Shown here: positions 8,828 through 19,272 of the stretch, in pieces
How positions within the stretch are numbered: position 1 is the stretch's first letter
Layout of the letters: each line of letters begins with the position of its first letter
Source of the DNA: Blattabacterium cuenoti
Lineage (GTDB): Bacteria > Bacteroidota > Bacteroidia > Flavobacteriales > Blattabacteriaceae
NCBI RefSeq assembly: GCF_014252435.1
Contig: NZ_CP059220.1
Coordinates: 62,001 to 126,000, forward strand
DNA length: 64,000 nucleotides
Direction: 5' to 3'
The notes under the pieces: generated by a model
What the model was told of the DNA's origin: nothing
The model's input: only the letters and a program-made list of their open reading frames with translations
The model's database searches: none
Made by a program: the position numbers and the translations under genes

Positions 8828-9973
8828 TTGTAAAAAAGAGTCTTCAAGATCTTTTATAAGATCTGAAACATTTTCTATTCCAAGAGATAAACGAATAAGT
8901 GAATCTTTGATACCTGATGAAATTCTAATTTTACTAGGTATAGATTTGTGAGTCATGGTAGCTGGATGACAAATTAAACTTTTTGTTCCTCCTAAACTTT
9001 CTGCTAATTTGAATATTTTAGTAGATTCAACTATTTTTTTTGCTGCATTAATCGAATCATTTTTGAGACTAAAAGAAACAATTCCTCCAAAATATCGTTG
9101 TTGTTTTAAAGCAACTAGATGATTTTTATGGTAAGATAATCCTGGATAATAAACAATATCTATAATAGAACTTCTTTTTTTATCTAAAAAAGTAGCAATT
9201 TGAAATGCATTGTGAGATTGTTTTTTAATACGAAGAAAAAGAGTTTGAATACCCCTGATAACTAACCAAGAATCCATAGGAGATAATACTCCTCCTGTTG
9301 CATTTTGAATATATTTTAAATTTTCGTATAATTTTTTATGTTTTACAGTAACCAATCCGGCTAATACATCTGAATGTCCAGATAAATATTTAGTAGCACT
9401 ATGTATTACTATATCCGATCCTAGTTGAAGAGGATTTTGAATAACAGGAGATGCAAATGTATTATCAACAACAAGTAAAATATCTTGATTAATTTTTTTA
9501 GATTTTTTACTTATTTCTTTTATATCAGATATTTTTAAAGTTGGGTTAGTTGGTGATTCCAACCAAATCAATTTAGTTTTTACAGAAATTGATGATATGA
9601 TTTTATGTATATCAGTTGTATCTACAAATTTAATTTGTATACCTAATTCTTTATATAGGTGTAACAAACGAAATGTTCCTCCATAAATATCATCTACAGC
9701 GATGATTTCATCTCCATATTTTAATATTTTGAATATAGAATCAATAGCAGCTAAACCTGAAGAAAAAGCTAAACTAGAATATCCATATTCTAAATTAGTA
9801 ATCAAATCTTCTAATATTTTTCTAGTAGGATTATTCGTTCTTGTATAATCAAATCCTTTATGAACACCAGGTGATTTTTGAACAAAAGTTGAAGTTTGAT
9901 ATATTGGGGTTGAAATAGATCCAGTAAGAGGATCTGATAAAATATTTTGAATAATTTTTGTTTCTTCCTTCAT
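8819..9973 (-). CDS. metB: Cystathionine gamma-synthase / gamma-lyase family PLP enzyme
   Basis: Product: 384 aa, fold type I Cys/Met metabolism PLP enzyme. Visible motifs are YTRTNNPTRKILEDL (phosphate-binding Tyr/Arg from the neighbouring subunit), FSSGLAAIDSI, LVVDNTFASPVIQNPLQLGSDIVIHSATKYLSGHSDVLAG with the PLP lysine in SATKY, and GGTKSLICHPATMTH near the end. The last motif and the length fit both MetB (cystathionine synthesis) and MccB/CGL (cystathionine cleavage to cysteine), which sequence reading alone cannot separate. The symbol is therefore tentative. It overlaps cysS convergently, and a ~155-base gap separates it from the divergent atp operon. Confidence 0.85.
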   Translation of the reverse strand: MKEETKIIQNILSDPLTGSISTPIYQTSTFVQKSPGVHKGFDYTRTNNPTRKILEDLITNLEYGYSSLAFSSGLAAIDSIFKILKYGDEIIAVDDIYGGTFRLLHLYKELGIQIKFVDTTDIHKIISSISVKTKLIWLESPTNPTLKISDIKEISKKSKKINQDILLVVDNTFASPVIQNPLQLGSDIVIHSATKYLSGHSDVLAGLVTVKHKKLYENLKYIQNATGGVLSPMDSWLVIRGIQTLFLRIKKQSHNAFQIATFLDKKRSSIIDIVYYPGLSYHKNHLVALKQQRYFGGIVSFSLKNDSINAAKKIVESTKIFKLAESLGGTKSLICHPATMTHKSIPSKIRISSGIKDSLIRLSLGIENVSDLIKDLEDSFLQLK

Positions 9974-10090
9974 TATAAAATAATTATCACAATATCAAAT
10001 ACAAATTTACTCTTTTACTATATTAACTCAAAACATGATGATAAAGTTCATATTTCTAATAATATTCACAATCCTTTATAAAAAAAATAT

Positions 10091-10098
10091 TAAATTTG
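10091..10098 (+). promoter_or_regulatory. Candidate Bacteroidetes -7 promoter box upstream of the atp operon
   Basis: TAAATTTG matches the Bacteroidetes sigma-A -7 consensus TAnnTTTG and lies 31 bases before the atpB start, in a gene-free gap. No good TTG -33 element is visible 19-21 bases upstream, so this is a weak call. Confidence 0.35.
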
Positions 10099-10129
10099 TT
10101 TAATACTTTCTTATTGTATATGTAAGTAA

Positions 10130-11200
10130 ATGAACTTAAAAAAGTTAATTCAATTTCTATTGTTTTTATTTTTTATAAAATTTTTATTATTTGCTAATAA
10201 TGAAAATCAGAAAGATAATAATATAAAGAAAGAAAAATTGAATATTTCTAATGTGATTACTGAACATCTAGGAGATTCCCATGAATGGCTTATAATCAAT
10301 ATAATGAATAAAAAAATATCAATACCTTTACCAATTGTATTATGGAACAATGGATTTGAATTTTTTACTTCTACTGCATTTTTTAAATCAAATGTAATAA
10401 AAGGAAAACATGGATATTATAAAATGTTTTCTGATAAAATATACAACACTAATAAAAACGGAAAATTATTGATAGATAAAAAAGGAATTCCATGTAATAG
10501 AAAACCTTTAGATTTTTCTATGACAAAAAATGTAGCATCCATATTTTTATCTTCTATTATTTTATGTTTTATTTTTTTGAAAATGAAAAAACGTTATAAA
10601 TACAATCAAATAAGATGGAAATTAGGAATTTTTCTTGAAGCAATAATTTTATTTATACGTGATGAAATTGCCATTCCATATATTGGAAAAAAAAAATATA
10701 AAAAATTTTTTCCATTCTTATTAACATTTTTTTTCTTTATATTGATTAATAATATAATGGGTCTTATTCCAAATTTTCCAAATGTTACAGGAAATATTAA
10801 TATTACACTTGCTTTATCTCTAATAATGTTTTTTGTGACTAATATTAATGGAAGTAAAAGTTATTGGAAACATACTTTTTTGATGCCAAATGTTCCAAAA
10901 CTAATTAAGTTGATTTTAATACCTATTGAATTGATTGGCATATTCATACGTCCATTCACTTTGGCAATTCGTTTATTTGCTAATATTACAGCTGGACATA
11001 TTATTATTTTAAGTTTTATTTGTCTTATTTTTATTTTTAAAAATATATTTGCAATTGGTTTTTCCATTACATTTAGTTTGTTTATATCTATATTGGAAAT
11101 CATGGTTTCGTTTTTACAGTCTTTTATTTTTACAACAATATCTGCTTTACTAATTGGTATGTCTATTAAAAATTATGAAAAACAAATTCAACAAAAATAA
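10130..11200 (+). CDS. atpB: F1Fo ATP synthase subunit a
   Basis: The 356-aa protein has an N-terminal signal-like helix and a long extra-membrane region (to about residue 135), typical of Bacteroidetes AtpB, which are ~100 aa longer than the E. coli protein. The core helices include the essential arginine in RPFTLAIRLFANITAGH. Subunit a forms the two proton half-channels against the c-ring. First gene of atpB-E-F-H-A-G, with 12 bases to atpE. Confidence 0.93.
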   Translation: MNLKKLIQFLLFLFFIKFLLFANNENQKDNNIKKEKLNISNVITEHLGDSHEWLIINIMNKKISIPLPIVLWNNGFEFFTSTAFFKSNVIKGKHGYYKMFSDKIYNTNKNGKLLIDKKGIPCNRKPLDFSMTKNVASIFLSSIILCFIFLKMKKRYKYNQIRWKLGIFLEAIILFIRDEIAIPYIGKKKYKKFFPFLLTFFFFILINNIMGLIPNFPNVTGNINITLALSLIMFFVTNINGSKSYWKHTFLMPNVPKLIKLILIPIELIGIFIRPFTLAIRLFANITAGHIIILSFICLIFIFKNIFAIGFSITFSLFISILEIMVSFLQSFIFTTISALLIGMSIKNYEKQIQQK

Positions 11201-11443
<243 letters not shown>

Positions 11444-11453
11444 AAAATAAGTC

Positions 11454-11930
11454 ATGGATTTAATATCTCCTTCTTTTGGATTGGTATTTTGGCATTTCAT
11501 TATATTTTCAATATTAATATTGTTTTTATCTAAATACGCTTGGAAACCAATTATGGATTTTATTGAAAAAAGAGAAAAAAAAATCCGAATATCTATCGAT
11601 AAAGCAGATAAATTAAAAGTAGAATTAGAACAAATACAAATCCAAAAAAATGAAATTTTAAAAAGTGCTTATATCGAAAAAACACATCTTTTAGAAGAAG
11701 CTATACGTATAAAAAAAAAAATGGAAAATGAAGGTTTAATCAAAAAACAAAAGATTGTTAATAGTGCAAAAAAAGTAATTGCAAAAGAAAAAAAAATAGC
11801 ATTCCATCAATTGAAAAATGAAATAGGATCTATTTCTATTGAAATAGCAAAAAAAATACTGCAAAAAAAGTTAAATAAAAATAAAAAACAAGAAGAATTG
11901 ATTAATTCAATTCTAGATAAATTTTATTAA
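11454..11930 (+). CDS. atpF: F1Fo ATP synthase subunit b
   Basis: The product is 158 aa: one N-terminal membrane helix (LVFWHFIIFSILILFLSKYAWKPI) followed by a long charged alpha-helical stalk. PIMDFIEKREKKIRISID is the usual transition, and the rest is coiled-coil-like. It forms the peripheral stalk that holds the alpha3beta3 head against the rotating c-ring. Only one b subunit is visible, so it should act as a homodimer. It sits between atpE and atpH with spacings of 10 and 19 bases. Confidence 0.92.
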   Translation: MDLISPSFGLVFWHFIIFSILILFLSKYAWKPIMDFIEKREKKIRISIDKADKLKVELEQIQIQKNEILKSAYIEKTHLLEEAIRIKKKMENEGLIKKQKIVNSAKKVIAKEKKIAFHQLKNEIGSISIEIAKKILQKKLNKNKKQEELINSILDKFY

Positions 11931-11949
11931 AAATTTTTTTTAAAATACC

Positions 11950-12471
11950 ATGTTTCTTGAAAAAATAATCAAACATTATGCATTCATATTATTTGAAAGT
12001 AGTATCATGTTAGATAAAAATTTTTATAAAAAAATAAAAAAAGTATATCAGATGTTTTCTCATGAAAAATTCATGAAAAAAATAATGTATAATGCATTTT
12101 TAACTTCTGATGAAAAGATATCAATTTTTAAAAACTCTAGTTTGAATCCTTTCCTTTTTCATTTTATAAAAATTTTAATTTTGCAAAAAAGAGAATTATT
12201 ATTTTTAGATATTTTAAAACGATATATGATAATATATGAAGAAAATATACAAAATATAATACAATGTGTTATTATTACTTCTATTCCTATAAATGAAAAA
12301 CTTCAACAAGTTATTCTAAAAAAAGTAGATTTTTATAAAAAAGTGACATTCCATGTAAAAAATAAAATTGATCAATCTATTATCGGTGGATTTTTACTAA
12401 GAATAGGATATAAAGAATTAGATTTTAGTATTAAACGTCAGTTAGTTATTTTTGAAAAAAAATTCAAGTGA
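11950..12471 (+). CDS. atpH: F1Fo ATP synthase subunit delta
   Basis: The 173-aa protein ends in IIGGFLLRIGYKELDFSIKRQLVIFEKKF, the OSCP/delta family C-terminal signature (iGGf.l.....d.Si...L). The N-terminal helical bundle starts YAFILFESS. Delta joins the b stalk to the top of F1. The sequence is highly diverged and rich in K/I/F/N, as expected for a poorly constrained subunit in this genome. Position between atpF and atpA is canonical. Confidence 0.88.
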   Translation: MFLEKIIKHYAFILFESSIMLDKNFYKKIKKVYQMFSHEKFMKKIMYNAFLTSDEKISIFKNSSLNPFLFHFIKILILQKRELLFLDILKRYMIIYEENIQNIIQCVIITSIPINEKLQQVILKKVDFYKKVTFHVKNKIDQSIIGGFLLRIGYKELDFSIKRQLVIFEKKFK

Positions 12472-12491
12472 AAAGTTATTAAATTAAATAC

Positions 12492-14078
12492 ATGTCAGAT
12501 CTAAAATATTCCGAAATTGCGTCCATACTTAAAAAGAAATTATCTGATTTTCAATTTGAATCAAAATTATCTGAATATGGAATTGTAGTTCAAATAGGAG
12601 ATGGAATAGTAAGAGCTTTTGGTCTTAATTCATCATTTTATGGAGAATTGGTTGAATTTGATTCCAATATTAAAGGAATTATTCTAAACCTAGAAGAAGA
12701 TCATGTTAGCATTGTATTACTTGAATCATCGAAAAATATTAAAGAAGGTGATATAGTACAAAGAACGGAAAAAACTTTTACATCAAAAGTAGGAGAAGGA
12801 ATGCTAGGACGTGTGATTAATGTTTTAGGAGACCCTATTGATGGAAAAGGACCAATATCTGGTGAATTATTTGAAATGCCTTTAGAAAGAAAAGCTCCAG
12901 GTATAATTTATAGAGAACCAGTAAATGAACCACTACAAACTGGGATAAAATTTATAGATTCTATGATTCCAATAGGTCGTGGACAACGAGAGTTAATTAT
13001 TGGAGATAGACAAACTGGTAAAACTACAATAGCTATTGATACAATTATTAATCAGAAAAAATTTTTTAAAAAAAATAATTCTATATATTGTATTTACGTT
13101 GCAATTAGTCAAAAAGCTTCATCAATAGCAAGAATTCAAAAAATTCTTGAAAAAGAAGGAGCGATGTCCTATACTATTATAGTATTTTCTAGCTCATCGG
13201 ATCCAGCTTCTATGCAAGTTTATGCTCCATTTTTTGGTACTTCTATTGGAGAATATTTTCGTGACACCGGAAGATCATCTTTAATTGTTTATGATGATTT
13301 ATCAAAACATGCTGTTTCTTATAGAGAAATATCTTTATTATTAAGAAGACCACCTGGACGAGAAGCTTATCCAGGTGATGTTTTTTATTTACATTCTCGT
13401 CTTCTAGAACGTTCATCTAAAATAATAAAAGATAATAACATAGCTAAAAAAATGAATGATATTCCTAACTCTATAAAAGATAGAATAAATGGAGGAGGAT
13501 CTTTAACTGCATTACCTATTATTGAAACCCAATCAGGGGATATATCTTCTTACATACCTACTAATGTTATTTCTATTACAGATGGACAAATTTTTTTAGA
13601 AAAAGATTTGTTCAATGCAGGAGTTCGACCTGCTATTAATGAAAGTATATCGGTTTCTCGTGTAGGAGGAGCAGCTCAAATTGATTCTATGAGAAAAATA
13701 TCTAGTACTCTTAAACTAGATCAAGCTCAATTTAAAGAATTGGAATCTTTTTCCAAATTTGGATCGGATTTAGATTCATCTACTATGAAAATTTTAAAAA
13801 AAGGAAAAATCAATATGGAAATTTTAAAACAATCACCACATAATCCATATGATATAGCAGATCAAATTGCAATTATTTATGTTGGTATTAATAATTTATT
13901 AACAAGTATTCCTATTGAAAAAATTTCTTTTTTTGAAAAAGATTATCTTTTATTATTAAATGAAAAATATACAAATATTTTAGATTCTATAAGAATTGGA
14001 ATATTAAATGAAAAAATCAAAAAAATACTAGAAAAAACCGCATTAGAAGCAATCAAAAAATATTTAGTAGAAAAATAA
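12492..14078 (+). CDS. atpA: F1Fo ATP synthase subunit alpha
   Basis: Product: 528 aa. The Walker A motif is [13 protein letters not shown], preceded by [61 protein letters not shown] and the family signature [17 protein letters not shown] are all present. Alpha carries the non-catalytic nucleotide sites and the arginine finger. The length is slightly above the E. coli protein (513), normal for Bacteroidetes. atpG follows after 10 bases. Confidence 0.97.
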   Translation: MSDLKYSEIASILKKKLSDFQFESKLSEYGIVVQIGDGIVRAFGLNSSFYGELVEFDSNIKGIILNLEEDHVSIVLLESSKNIKEGDIVQRTEKTFTSKVGEGMLGRVINVLGDPIDGKGPISGELFEMPLERKAPGIIYREPVNEPLQTGIKFIDSMIPIGRGQRELIIGDRQTGKTTIAIDTIINQKKFFKKNNSIYCIYVAISQKASSIARIQKILEKEGAMSYTIIVFSSSSDPASMQVYAPFFGTSIGEYFRDTGRSSLIVYDDLSKHAVSYREISLLLRRPPGREAYPGDVFYLHSRLLERSSKIIKDNNIAKKMNDIPNSIKDRINGGGSLTALPIIETQSGDISSYIPTNVISITDGQIFLEKDLFNAGVRPAINESISVSRVGGAAQIDSMRKISSTLKLDQAQFKELESFSKFGSDLDSSTMKILKKGKINMEILKQSPHNPYDIADQIAIIYVGINNLLTSIPIEKISFFEKDYLLLLNEKYTNILDSIRIGILNEKIKKILEKTALEAIKKYLVEK

Positions 14079-14088
14079 TATTTATTTT

Positions 14089-14964
14089 ATGTCAAATTCA
14101 AAAGAAATCAAAAGAAAAATTGTTTCAATGGACTCTGTTATAAAAACAACAAATGCTATGAAAATGATTTCTGTTGTAAAATTGAAAAAAATAAAAATTA
14201 AAATACGACATATTCAAATATATTGGAACCATATCAAATCTATATTTATAAATATTTTATTTTTTAAAAAATTAAATAAATCGTGGAATAATAGTAAATA
14301 TTTTATAAATAAAAAGTTGAACAAAAAATTGTTCATTGTTTTTTCTTCTGAAAAAGGGTTATGTGGTTCATTTAATTCATCAATATTTGATCAAATTGAT
14401 GATATCATTCAAAATAATCGTTGCATTCATTATCAATGTTCATTTATTCCTATTGGAAATAAAGTTATAGATTTTTTATCAAAAAAATATGAAAAACATA
14501 TTTTTCATTCCATTGAAAAATTTTCATTAAAAAATGATACAAATTTTATTCAATCTATTATTAATTATTTTTTTCAAAATTTTCATTCTGTATATGTAAT
14601 ATACAATAAATTAAAAAATTCTTTAAATCAAAATACAATTGTAGAAAAAATACTTCCAATTTCTATTAGTGATTTCTTAATAAAAAAAGAAGATCATATA
14701 CCACCTATTTTAGAACCTAATCAAGAATATTTCATAGATTATATGATACCGAAATTTATACAATTAAAGTTAAAAAAAATATTTTTAGATTCTTCTTATG
14801 CAGAAAATACTTTACGAATGATTTCTATGCATAAAGCTTCAGAGAACGCTTCTAATATAAAAAAAAAATTAATATTAGATTATAATAAGGAAAGACAAAA
14901 CATTATAACTAAAGAAATACTTGAAATTATAGGTGGTCTAGAATCTTTAAAAAATAAAAATTAA
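14089..14964 (+). CDS. atpG: F1Fo ATP synthase subunit gamma
   Basis: The central rotor shaft, 291 aa. The N-terminus KEIKRKIVSMDSVIKTTNAMKMISVVKL and the C-terminus AENTLRMISMHKASENASNIKKKLILDYNKERQNIITKEILEIIGG are the two conserved helices of the coiled-coil axle. SSEKGLCGSFNSS is the third conserved block. It ends the operon. The beta and epsilon genes are not in this window; a separate atpDC locus is usual for Bacteroidetes. Confidence 0.95.
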   Translation: MSNSKEIKRKIVSMDSVIKTTNAMKMISVVKLKKIKIKIRHIQIYWNHIKSIFINILFFKKLNKSWNNSKYFINKKLNKKLFIVFSSEKGLCGSFNSSIFDQIDDIIQNNRCIHYQCSFIPIGNKVIDFLSKKYEKHIFHSIEKFSLKNDTNFIQSIINYFFQNFHSVYVIYNKLKNSLNQNTIVEKILPISISDFLIKKEDHIPPILEPNQEYFIDYMIPKFIQLKLKKIFLDSSYAENTLRMISMHKASENASNIKKKLILDYNKERQNIITKEILEIIGGLESLKNKN

Positions 14965-14986
14965 TAAAAAATTAATTTTAATTAAT

Positions 14987-15985
14987 ATGAAAAAGATATT
15001 AACAGGAATTCGAAGTACAGGTACACCTCATTTAGGAAATATTTTAAGTGTAATTAAACCGTCAGTATCCATTGCTAATAAAAATAAAAAATATTTTTCA
15101 TTTATATTCATAGCAGATTTACATTCATTAATAAAAAAAGAAAACATAAAAAATATTAAAAATAATGTTTATCAAATAATTTCTGCATGGTTAGCTTTTG
15201 GATTAAATATAGAAAATTGTATTATTTATAGACAATCTGACGTTACAGAGGTGACCGAATTAGCATGGTATCTTAGTTGTTTTTTTCCTTATCAAAGACT
15301 TACTTTAGCACATGCTTTTAAAAATGCAATTCAAGAAAAAAAAAAAAGTCAAATCAATGTTGGACTATTTACTTACCCTATATTAATGGCTTCTGATATT
15401 TTACTTTATGATGCCGAAATTATTCCTATAGGATTAGACCAATTACAACATATTGAAATTACACGTCGCATAGCTGGTTATTTTAATCAAAAAATAGGTA
15501 AAAATGTATTTTTGATCCCTAATGCTTTTTTAAAAAAAAAAACGATGTTTATTCCAGGTACAGATGGAAAAAAAATGAGTAAGTCTCAAAATAATTATAT
15601 TAATATATTTTCTCCATATCATGATTTAAAAAAACAGATAATGAATATTCATACAGATAGTAAATCATTAGCAGATAAAAAAAATCCCGAAATAAATACT
15701 ATTATATCAATATACCAGTTAATTGCACCTTCAAGTAAAGTACTAAAAATGAAAAAAAAGTATATCAAAGGAGGTTATGGGTATTTAGAAGCTAAAGAAG
15801 CCTTATATGAATATATCATTCAACATTTTGCAAATGAAAGAGAAAAATTTTTCAATTTTATGAAAAAAAAATCTTTTTTAGAAAAAATTTTAATTTCAGG
15901 TGCTTATAAAGCAAAAAATATAGCTCATAAAAAGTTAGATATTATTAGAAAATGTTTCAATTTTAATTCTTTATTAAAAAATTAA
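14987..15985 (+). CDS. trpS: Tryptophanyl-tRNA synthetase
   Basis: This 332-aa class Ic synthetase has a HIGH-like motif (GIRSTGTPHLGN) and a KMSKS loop (DGKKMSKSQNNYINIF). GLDQLQHIEITRRIA and AHAFKNAIQ are further family blocks. It charges tRNA-Trp. The length is close to the family's 320-350 aa. It lies 22 bases after atpG, so it may be read with the atp operon. Confidence 0.94.
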   Translation: MKKILTGIRSTGTPHLGNILSVIKPSVSIANKNKKYFSFIFIADLHSLIKKENIKNIKNNVYQIISAWLAFGLNIENCIIYRQSDVTEVTELAWYLSCFFPYQRLTLAHAFKNAIQEKKKSQINVGLFTYPILMASDILLYDAEIIPIGLDQLQHIEITRRIAGYFNQKIGKNVFLIPNAFLKKKTMFIPGTDGKKMSKSQNNYINIFSPYHDLKKQIMNIHTDSKSLADKKNPEINTIISIYQLIAPSSKVLKMKKKYIKGGYGYLEAKEALYEYIIQHFANEREKFFNFMKKKSFLEKILISGAYKAKNIAHKKLDIIRKCFNFNSLLKN

Positions 15986-16061
15986 CTCAAAAAAAAGTCA
16001 TATTGATATAATAATATTTTTTGGAAAAAATCAGTAAATTTATGTGAAATATTTTTATATT

Positions 16062-16598
16062 ATGGATACTAATAATCAAAAAAATGTTGAAAAAAAAGAT
16101 AATTTTTCCGAAAACAAATTAAATAATCAATGTAATAAAAAAAAAACGGAAAGTATTGAATTTTTTCAAAAAAAATTAGAAAAAGAAAAAGAAAAATTTC
16201 TACGTTTATTTGCGGAATTTGAAAATTATAAAAAACGTATTCAAAAAGAAAAATTTGATATTTTTAATATTATTCATGAACAGATTATTGTTGATATTAT
16301 TCCTGTATTAGATGATTTTGAAAGAGGAATTAAAGAATTAAAAAAATATAAAGATAAATTTTTAATAAAAGGAATTTTACTTATACAAGAAAAACTTATA
16401 AAGGTTTTAAAAGAAAAAGGATTGGAAAAAATACAAACCAAAAAAGGAGATAAATTTAATACTGATTTTCACGAAGCGGTTTCTCAAATTCCTTCTGTTA
16501 CAAAAGATTTAAAAGGAAAAATAATAGAAATTATAGAAAATGGATATTTATTAAAAGAAAAAGTTATAAGACATGCTAAAGTTATTACCGGAAAATAA
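16062..16598 (+). CDS. grpE: GrpE nucleotide exchange factor for DnaK
   Basis: The 178-aa product has a charged N-terminal coiled coil (LEKEKEKFLRLFAEFENYKKR) and the family signature FDPNFHEAV, here FNTDFHEAVSQI, in the beta domain. It releases ADP from DnaK. I chose the ATG at 16062; a GTG at 16044 would add six residues but is less usual. dnaJ follows after 30 bases, as in other Flavobacteria. dnaK is not in the window. Confidence 0.9.
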   Translation: MDTNNQKNVEKKDNFSENKLNNQCNKKKTESIEFFQKKLEKEKEKFLRLFAEFENYKKRIQKEKFDIFNIIHEQIIVDIIPVLDDFERGIKELKKYKDKFLIKGILLIQEKLIKVLKEKGLEKIQTKKGDKFNTDFHEAVSQIPSVTKDLKGKIIEIIENGYLLKEKVIRHAKVITGK

Positions 16599-16628
16599 GA
16601 GTATAAATAACGATAATTTTTTTTATTC

Positions 16629-17750
16629 ATGATACAAAAAGACTATTATCAAATATTAGATATTTCTAGAAATGCTTCTTCTGATGAAATTAAAAAAGCG
16701 TATCGAAAACTAGCAATCAAATATCATCCAGATAAAAATTTAGATAACAAAAAAAAAGCTGAAGAGAAATTTAAAGAAGCAGCTGAAGCTTATGAAGTAT
16801 TAAGTAATCATGAAAAACGACAACTTTACGATAAATATGGTCATTCTGGAATAAAAAATAGTAGTAGCGGTTCATCAGGAATGAATATGGAAGATATATT
16901 TGCAAATTTCGGTGATATTTTTGCTGATGCATTTGGAGATAGTTTTTCAAATTTTGGATTTGGTCGTAGTAATAGCCATCAATCAATAAAAGGAAGTAAT
17001 TTGAGGATTCGAGTTAAACTTTCTTTAGAAGAAATAGCGAATGGAGTAGAAAAAAAAGTAAAAGTAAAAAGATTAAAAGTTGCAAGTGGAGTAAAATTTA
17101 AAAATTGTGTTTCTTGCAATGGTTCTGGACAAATTATACGTATTACTAATACTATTCTAGGAAGAATGCAAACCTCTTCTCACTGCCATATATGTTCTGG
17201 AACTGGAAAAAATATTGAAAATAAACCAAGAGGATCAAATCAACTAGGGTTAATTAAAGAAGAAGAATTAGTCAATATAAAAATTCCTGCAGGTATTACA
17301 GAAGGAATACAATTAAAAGTTACTGGAAAAGGAAATCAAGCTCCATTTGGAGGCATTTCTGGTGATCTTATTGTTTTAATTGAAGAAAAACCTCATTCTA
17401 TACTGAAAAGAGAAGGACATAATCTTCATTATGATCTATATATATCATTTCCAGATGCAATATTGGGATCATTAAAAGAAATTCCAACTATAAATGGAAA
17501 AGCAAGAATCAAAATAGATTCTGGTACACAATCAGGAAAAACGCTTAGATTAAAAAATAAAGGATTACCTAATATAGATGGATATGGAAGAGGTAGTTTG
17601 TTTATACATGTTAATGTATGGACTCCCAAAAAAATCAATGAAGAACAAAAAGAATTTTTTGAAAAAATCAAACAAGATAAAAATTTTATTCCACACCCAA
17701 AAAATTCGGAAAAGTCTTTTTTCGATCGTGTAAGAGAAATGTTTTCTTAA
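16629..17750 (+). CDS. dnaJ: DnaJ chaperone with only two zinc-binding repeats
   Basis: Product: 373 aa. The J domain at residues 1-70 has the HPD motif (KYHPDKN). A Gly/Ser-rich linker ([14 protein letters not shown]) and an acidic Phe/Gly-rich region follow. The zinc-finger region has two CXXCXGXG motifs, CVSCNGSG and CHICSGTG, instead of four. The C-terminal substrate-binding domains follow (INVPAGI-like block, [35 protein letters not shown]). It delivers substrates to DnaK and stimulates its ATPase. The missing repeats match the first and fourth. I think this is a flavobacterial trait, but that is from memory. Confidence 0.95.
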   Translation: MIQKDYYQILDISRNASSDEIKKAYRKLAIKYHPDKNLDNKKKAEEKFKEAAEAYEVLSNHEKRQLYDKYGHSGIKNSSSGSSGMNMEDIFANFGDIFADAFGDSFSNFGFGRSNSHQSIKGSNLRIRVKLSLEEIANGVEKKVKVKRLKVASGVKFKNCVSCNGSGQIIRITNTILGRMQTSSHCHICSGTGKNIENKPRGSNQLGLIKEEELVNIKIPAGITEGIQLKVTGKGNQAPFGGISGDLIVLIEEKPHSILKREGHNLHYDLYISFPDAILGSLKEIPTINGKARIKIDSGTQSGKTLRLKNKGLPNIDGYGRGSLFIHVNVWTPKKINEEQKEFFEKIKQDKNFIPHPKNSEKSFFDRVREMFS

Positions 17751-17901
17751 AAAAGAAAAGAAAAATAATAACTCAAATAGTGAAAAAAATTATCAAATTT
17801 CTCAAAAAATCGATATATGAATAAAAATAAAAAAAAATATCCATTAAATAACTGATCATCATTATTTCAGTTTTGTTAATACTTCTATTTCTGAATAAAA
17901 T

Positions 17902-19077
17902 ATGAAAAAAGTAGTTGTAGCGCTTTCAGGTGGAATAGATTCTAGTGTAGCTGCTTTAATTCTCAAAAAAAAAGGATATCAAGTAATTGGTTTATTTATG
18001 GATAATTGGGATGAAACGAATTTGATCAATTGTACATGGAAAAGCGACAGCATTGATGCTATGATAATTTCTAACCAATTAAATATTCCATTTCAAATTA
18101 TAAAAATGAAGAAAGAGTATAAAAAATATGTAGTAAATTATATTTACCGAGAATATCAATTGGGAAAAACACCTAATCCAGATATTTTATGTAATAAAGA
18201 AATTAAATTTCACTTATTTTTGAAATTATCTATTGATTTAGGGGCTGATTTTATTGCTACTGGACATTATGTATATAAAAAATCAACAATAAAAAATAAC
18301 AAAAAAATATATCGTCTTTTCATGGGTATAGATTCAAATAAAGATCAATCATATTTTTTATGTCAACTGAGCCAATATCAATTAAAAAGATCTTTATTTC
18401 CATTAGGAAAATTAACAAAAGAACAAGTACGAAAAATTGCAAAAAAAAATGGCCTAAATAATTATAATAAAAAAGATTCTCAAGGAATTTGTTTTATTGG
18501 AAAAATTAATTTATCTCATTTTTTATCACAAAAAATACCATTAAAAAAAGGAGAAATCATATGTATAAGTGCTCATTCTCCAATATATCATCAAAAAGTT
18601 ACATTTTCTTCTTTAGAAGAAAAATTGTTTTTTTTATCCAAAAAAAAACAATACAAAAAATCAGATGGAAAATTAATTGGATACCACCAAGGTGCACATT
18701 TATTTACTAAAGGACAAAGAAAAGGAATATCTTTAGGAGGATATTCATCTCCTCAATTTGTTCTCGATACTGATATCAAACAAAATATTATTTATACAGG
18801 ATTGGGAAAAAATCATCCTGGTCTTTATAGAAAAATATTATTTATTAATGAAGAAAATATTCATTGGATAAGAAATGATCTGATTTTATTTGAAGGAGAA
18901 AAAATGAATGTATTTTGTAAAATTCGTTATAGACAACCATTACAAAAATCAATTTTACATAAGATGAAAAAAGGTATGTTTATCGAATTTGACCATTTAC
19001 AATGCGCAATATCAGAAGGACAATTTGTTGTATGGTACATTAATAATGAATTAATAGGATCAGGGGTTATATCTTAG
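17902..19077 (+). CDS. mnmA: tRNA-specific 2-thiouridylase MnmA
   Basis: The 391-aa enzyme starts with a PP-loop, VVVALSGGIDSSVAALIL, for ATP activation of U34. The two catalytic cysteines are in NPDILCNKEIKF and SQGICFIGK. FIATGHYV and DQSYFLCQLSQ are typical MnmA blocks. It makes the s2U34 of tRNA Lys, Glu and Gln, working alongside MnmG, which is also in this window at 41552-43423. The family is usually 360-400 aa. A 195-base gap follows before ilvD. Confidence 0.94.
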   Translation: MKKVVVALSGGIDSSVAALILKKKGYQVIGLFMDNWDETNLINCTWKSDSIDAMIISNQLNIPFQIIKMKKEYKKYVVNYIYREYQLGKTPNPDILCNKEIKFHLFLKLSIDLGADFIATGHYVYKKSTIKNNKKIYRLFMGIDSNKDQSYFLCQLSQYQLKRSLFPLGKLTKEQVRKIAKKNGLNNYNKKDSQGICFIGKINLSHFLSQKIPLKKGEIICISAHSPIYHQKVTFSSLEEKLFFLSKKKQYKKSDGKLIGYHQGAHLFTKGQRKGISLGGYSSPQFVLDTDIKQNIIYTGLGKNHPGLYRKILFINEENIHWIRNDLILFEGEKMNVFCKIRYRQPLQKSILHKMKKGMFIEFDHLQCAISEGQFVVWYINNELIGSGVIS

Positions 19078-19157
19078 ATAAAAAAATTATATTAATTTTT
19101 TTATTATAAAAATTTTTGAATAAACCATTCAAATTATAAAAATATAATTTTTTTTTA

Positions 19158-19165
19158 TATTTTTG
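19158..19165 (+). promoter_or_regulatory. Candidate -7 promoter box upstream of ilvD
   Basis: TATTTTTG fits TAnnTTTG and sits 107 bases upstream of ilvD in the 195-base gap after mnmA. No correctly spaced TTG -33 element is visible, so the call is weak. A promoter is expected somewhere in this gap. Confidence 0.28.
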
Positions 19166-19272
19166 CATATTATATAATTTTTTTATTTACAACTCAATTT
19201 TAATCAAAATAATCATTTATTTTCTTCTCACTTGATTTTTTCAAAAAGGAATTTGAATTTACAAAATATTTC

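Noticed and set aside
10861-11103. 80-codon minus-strand frame inside atpB
   Set aside because: Shadow of the conserved AtpB helices; there is no independent signal.
16044-16061. GTG start for grpE
   Set aside because: It adds six residues without homology; the ATG at 16062 is simpler.
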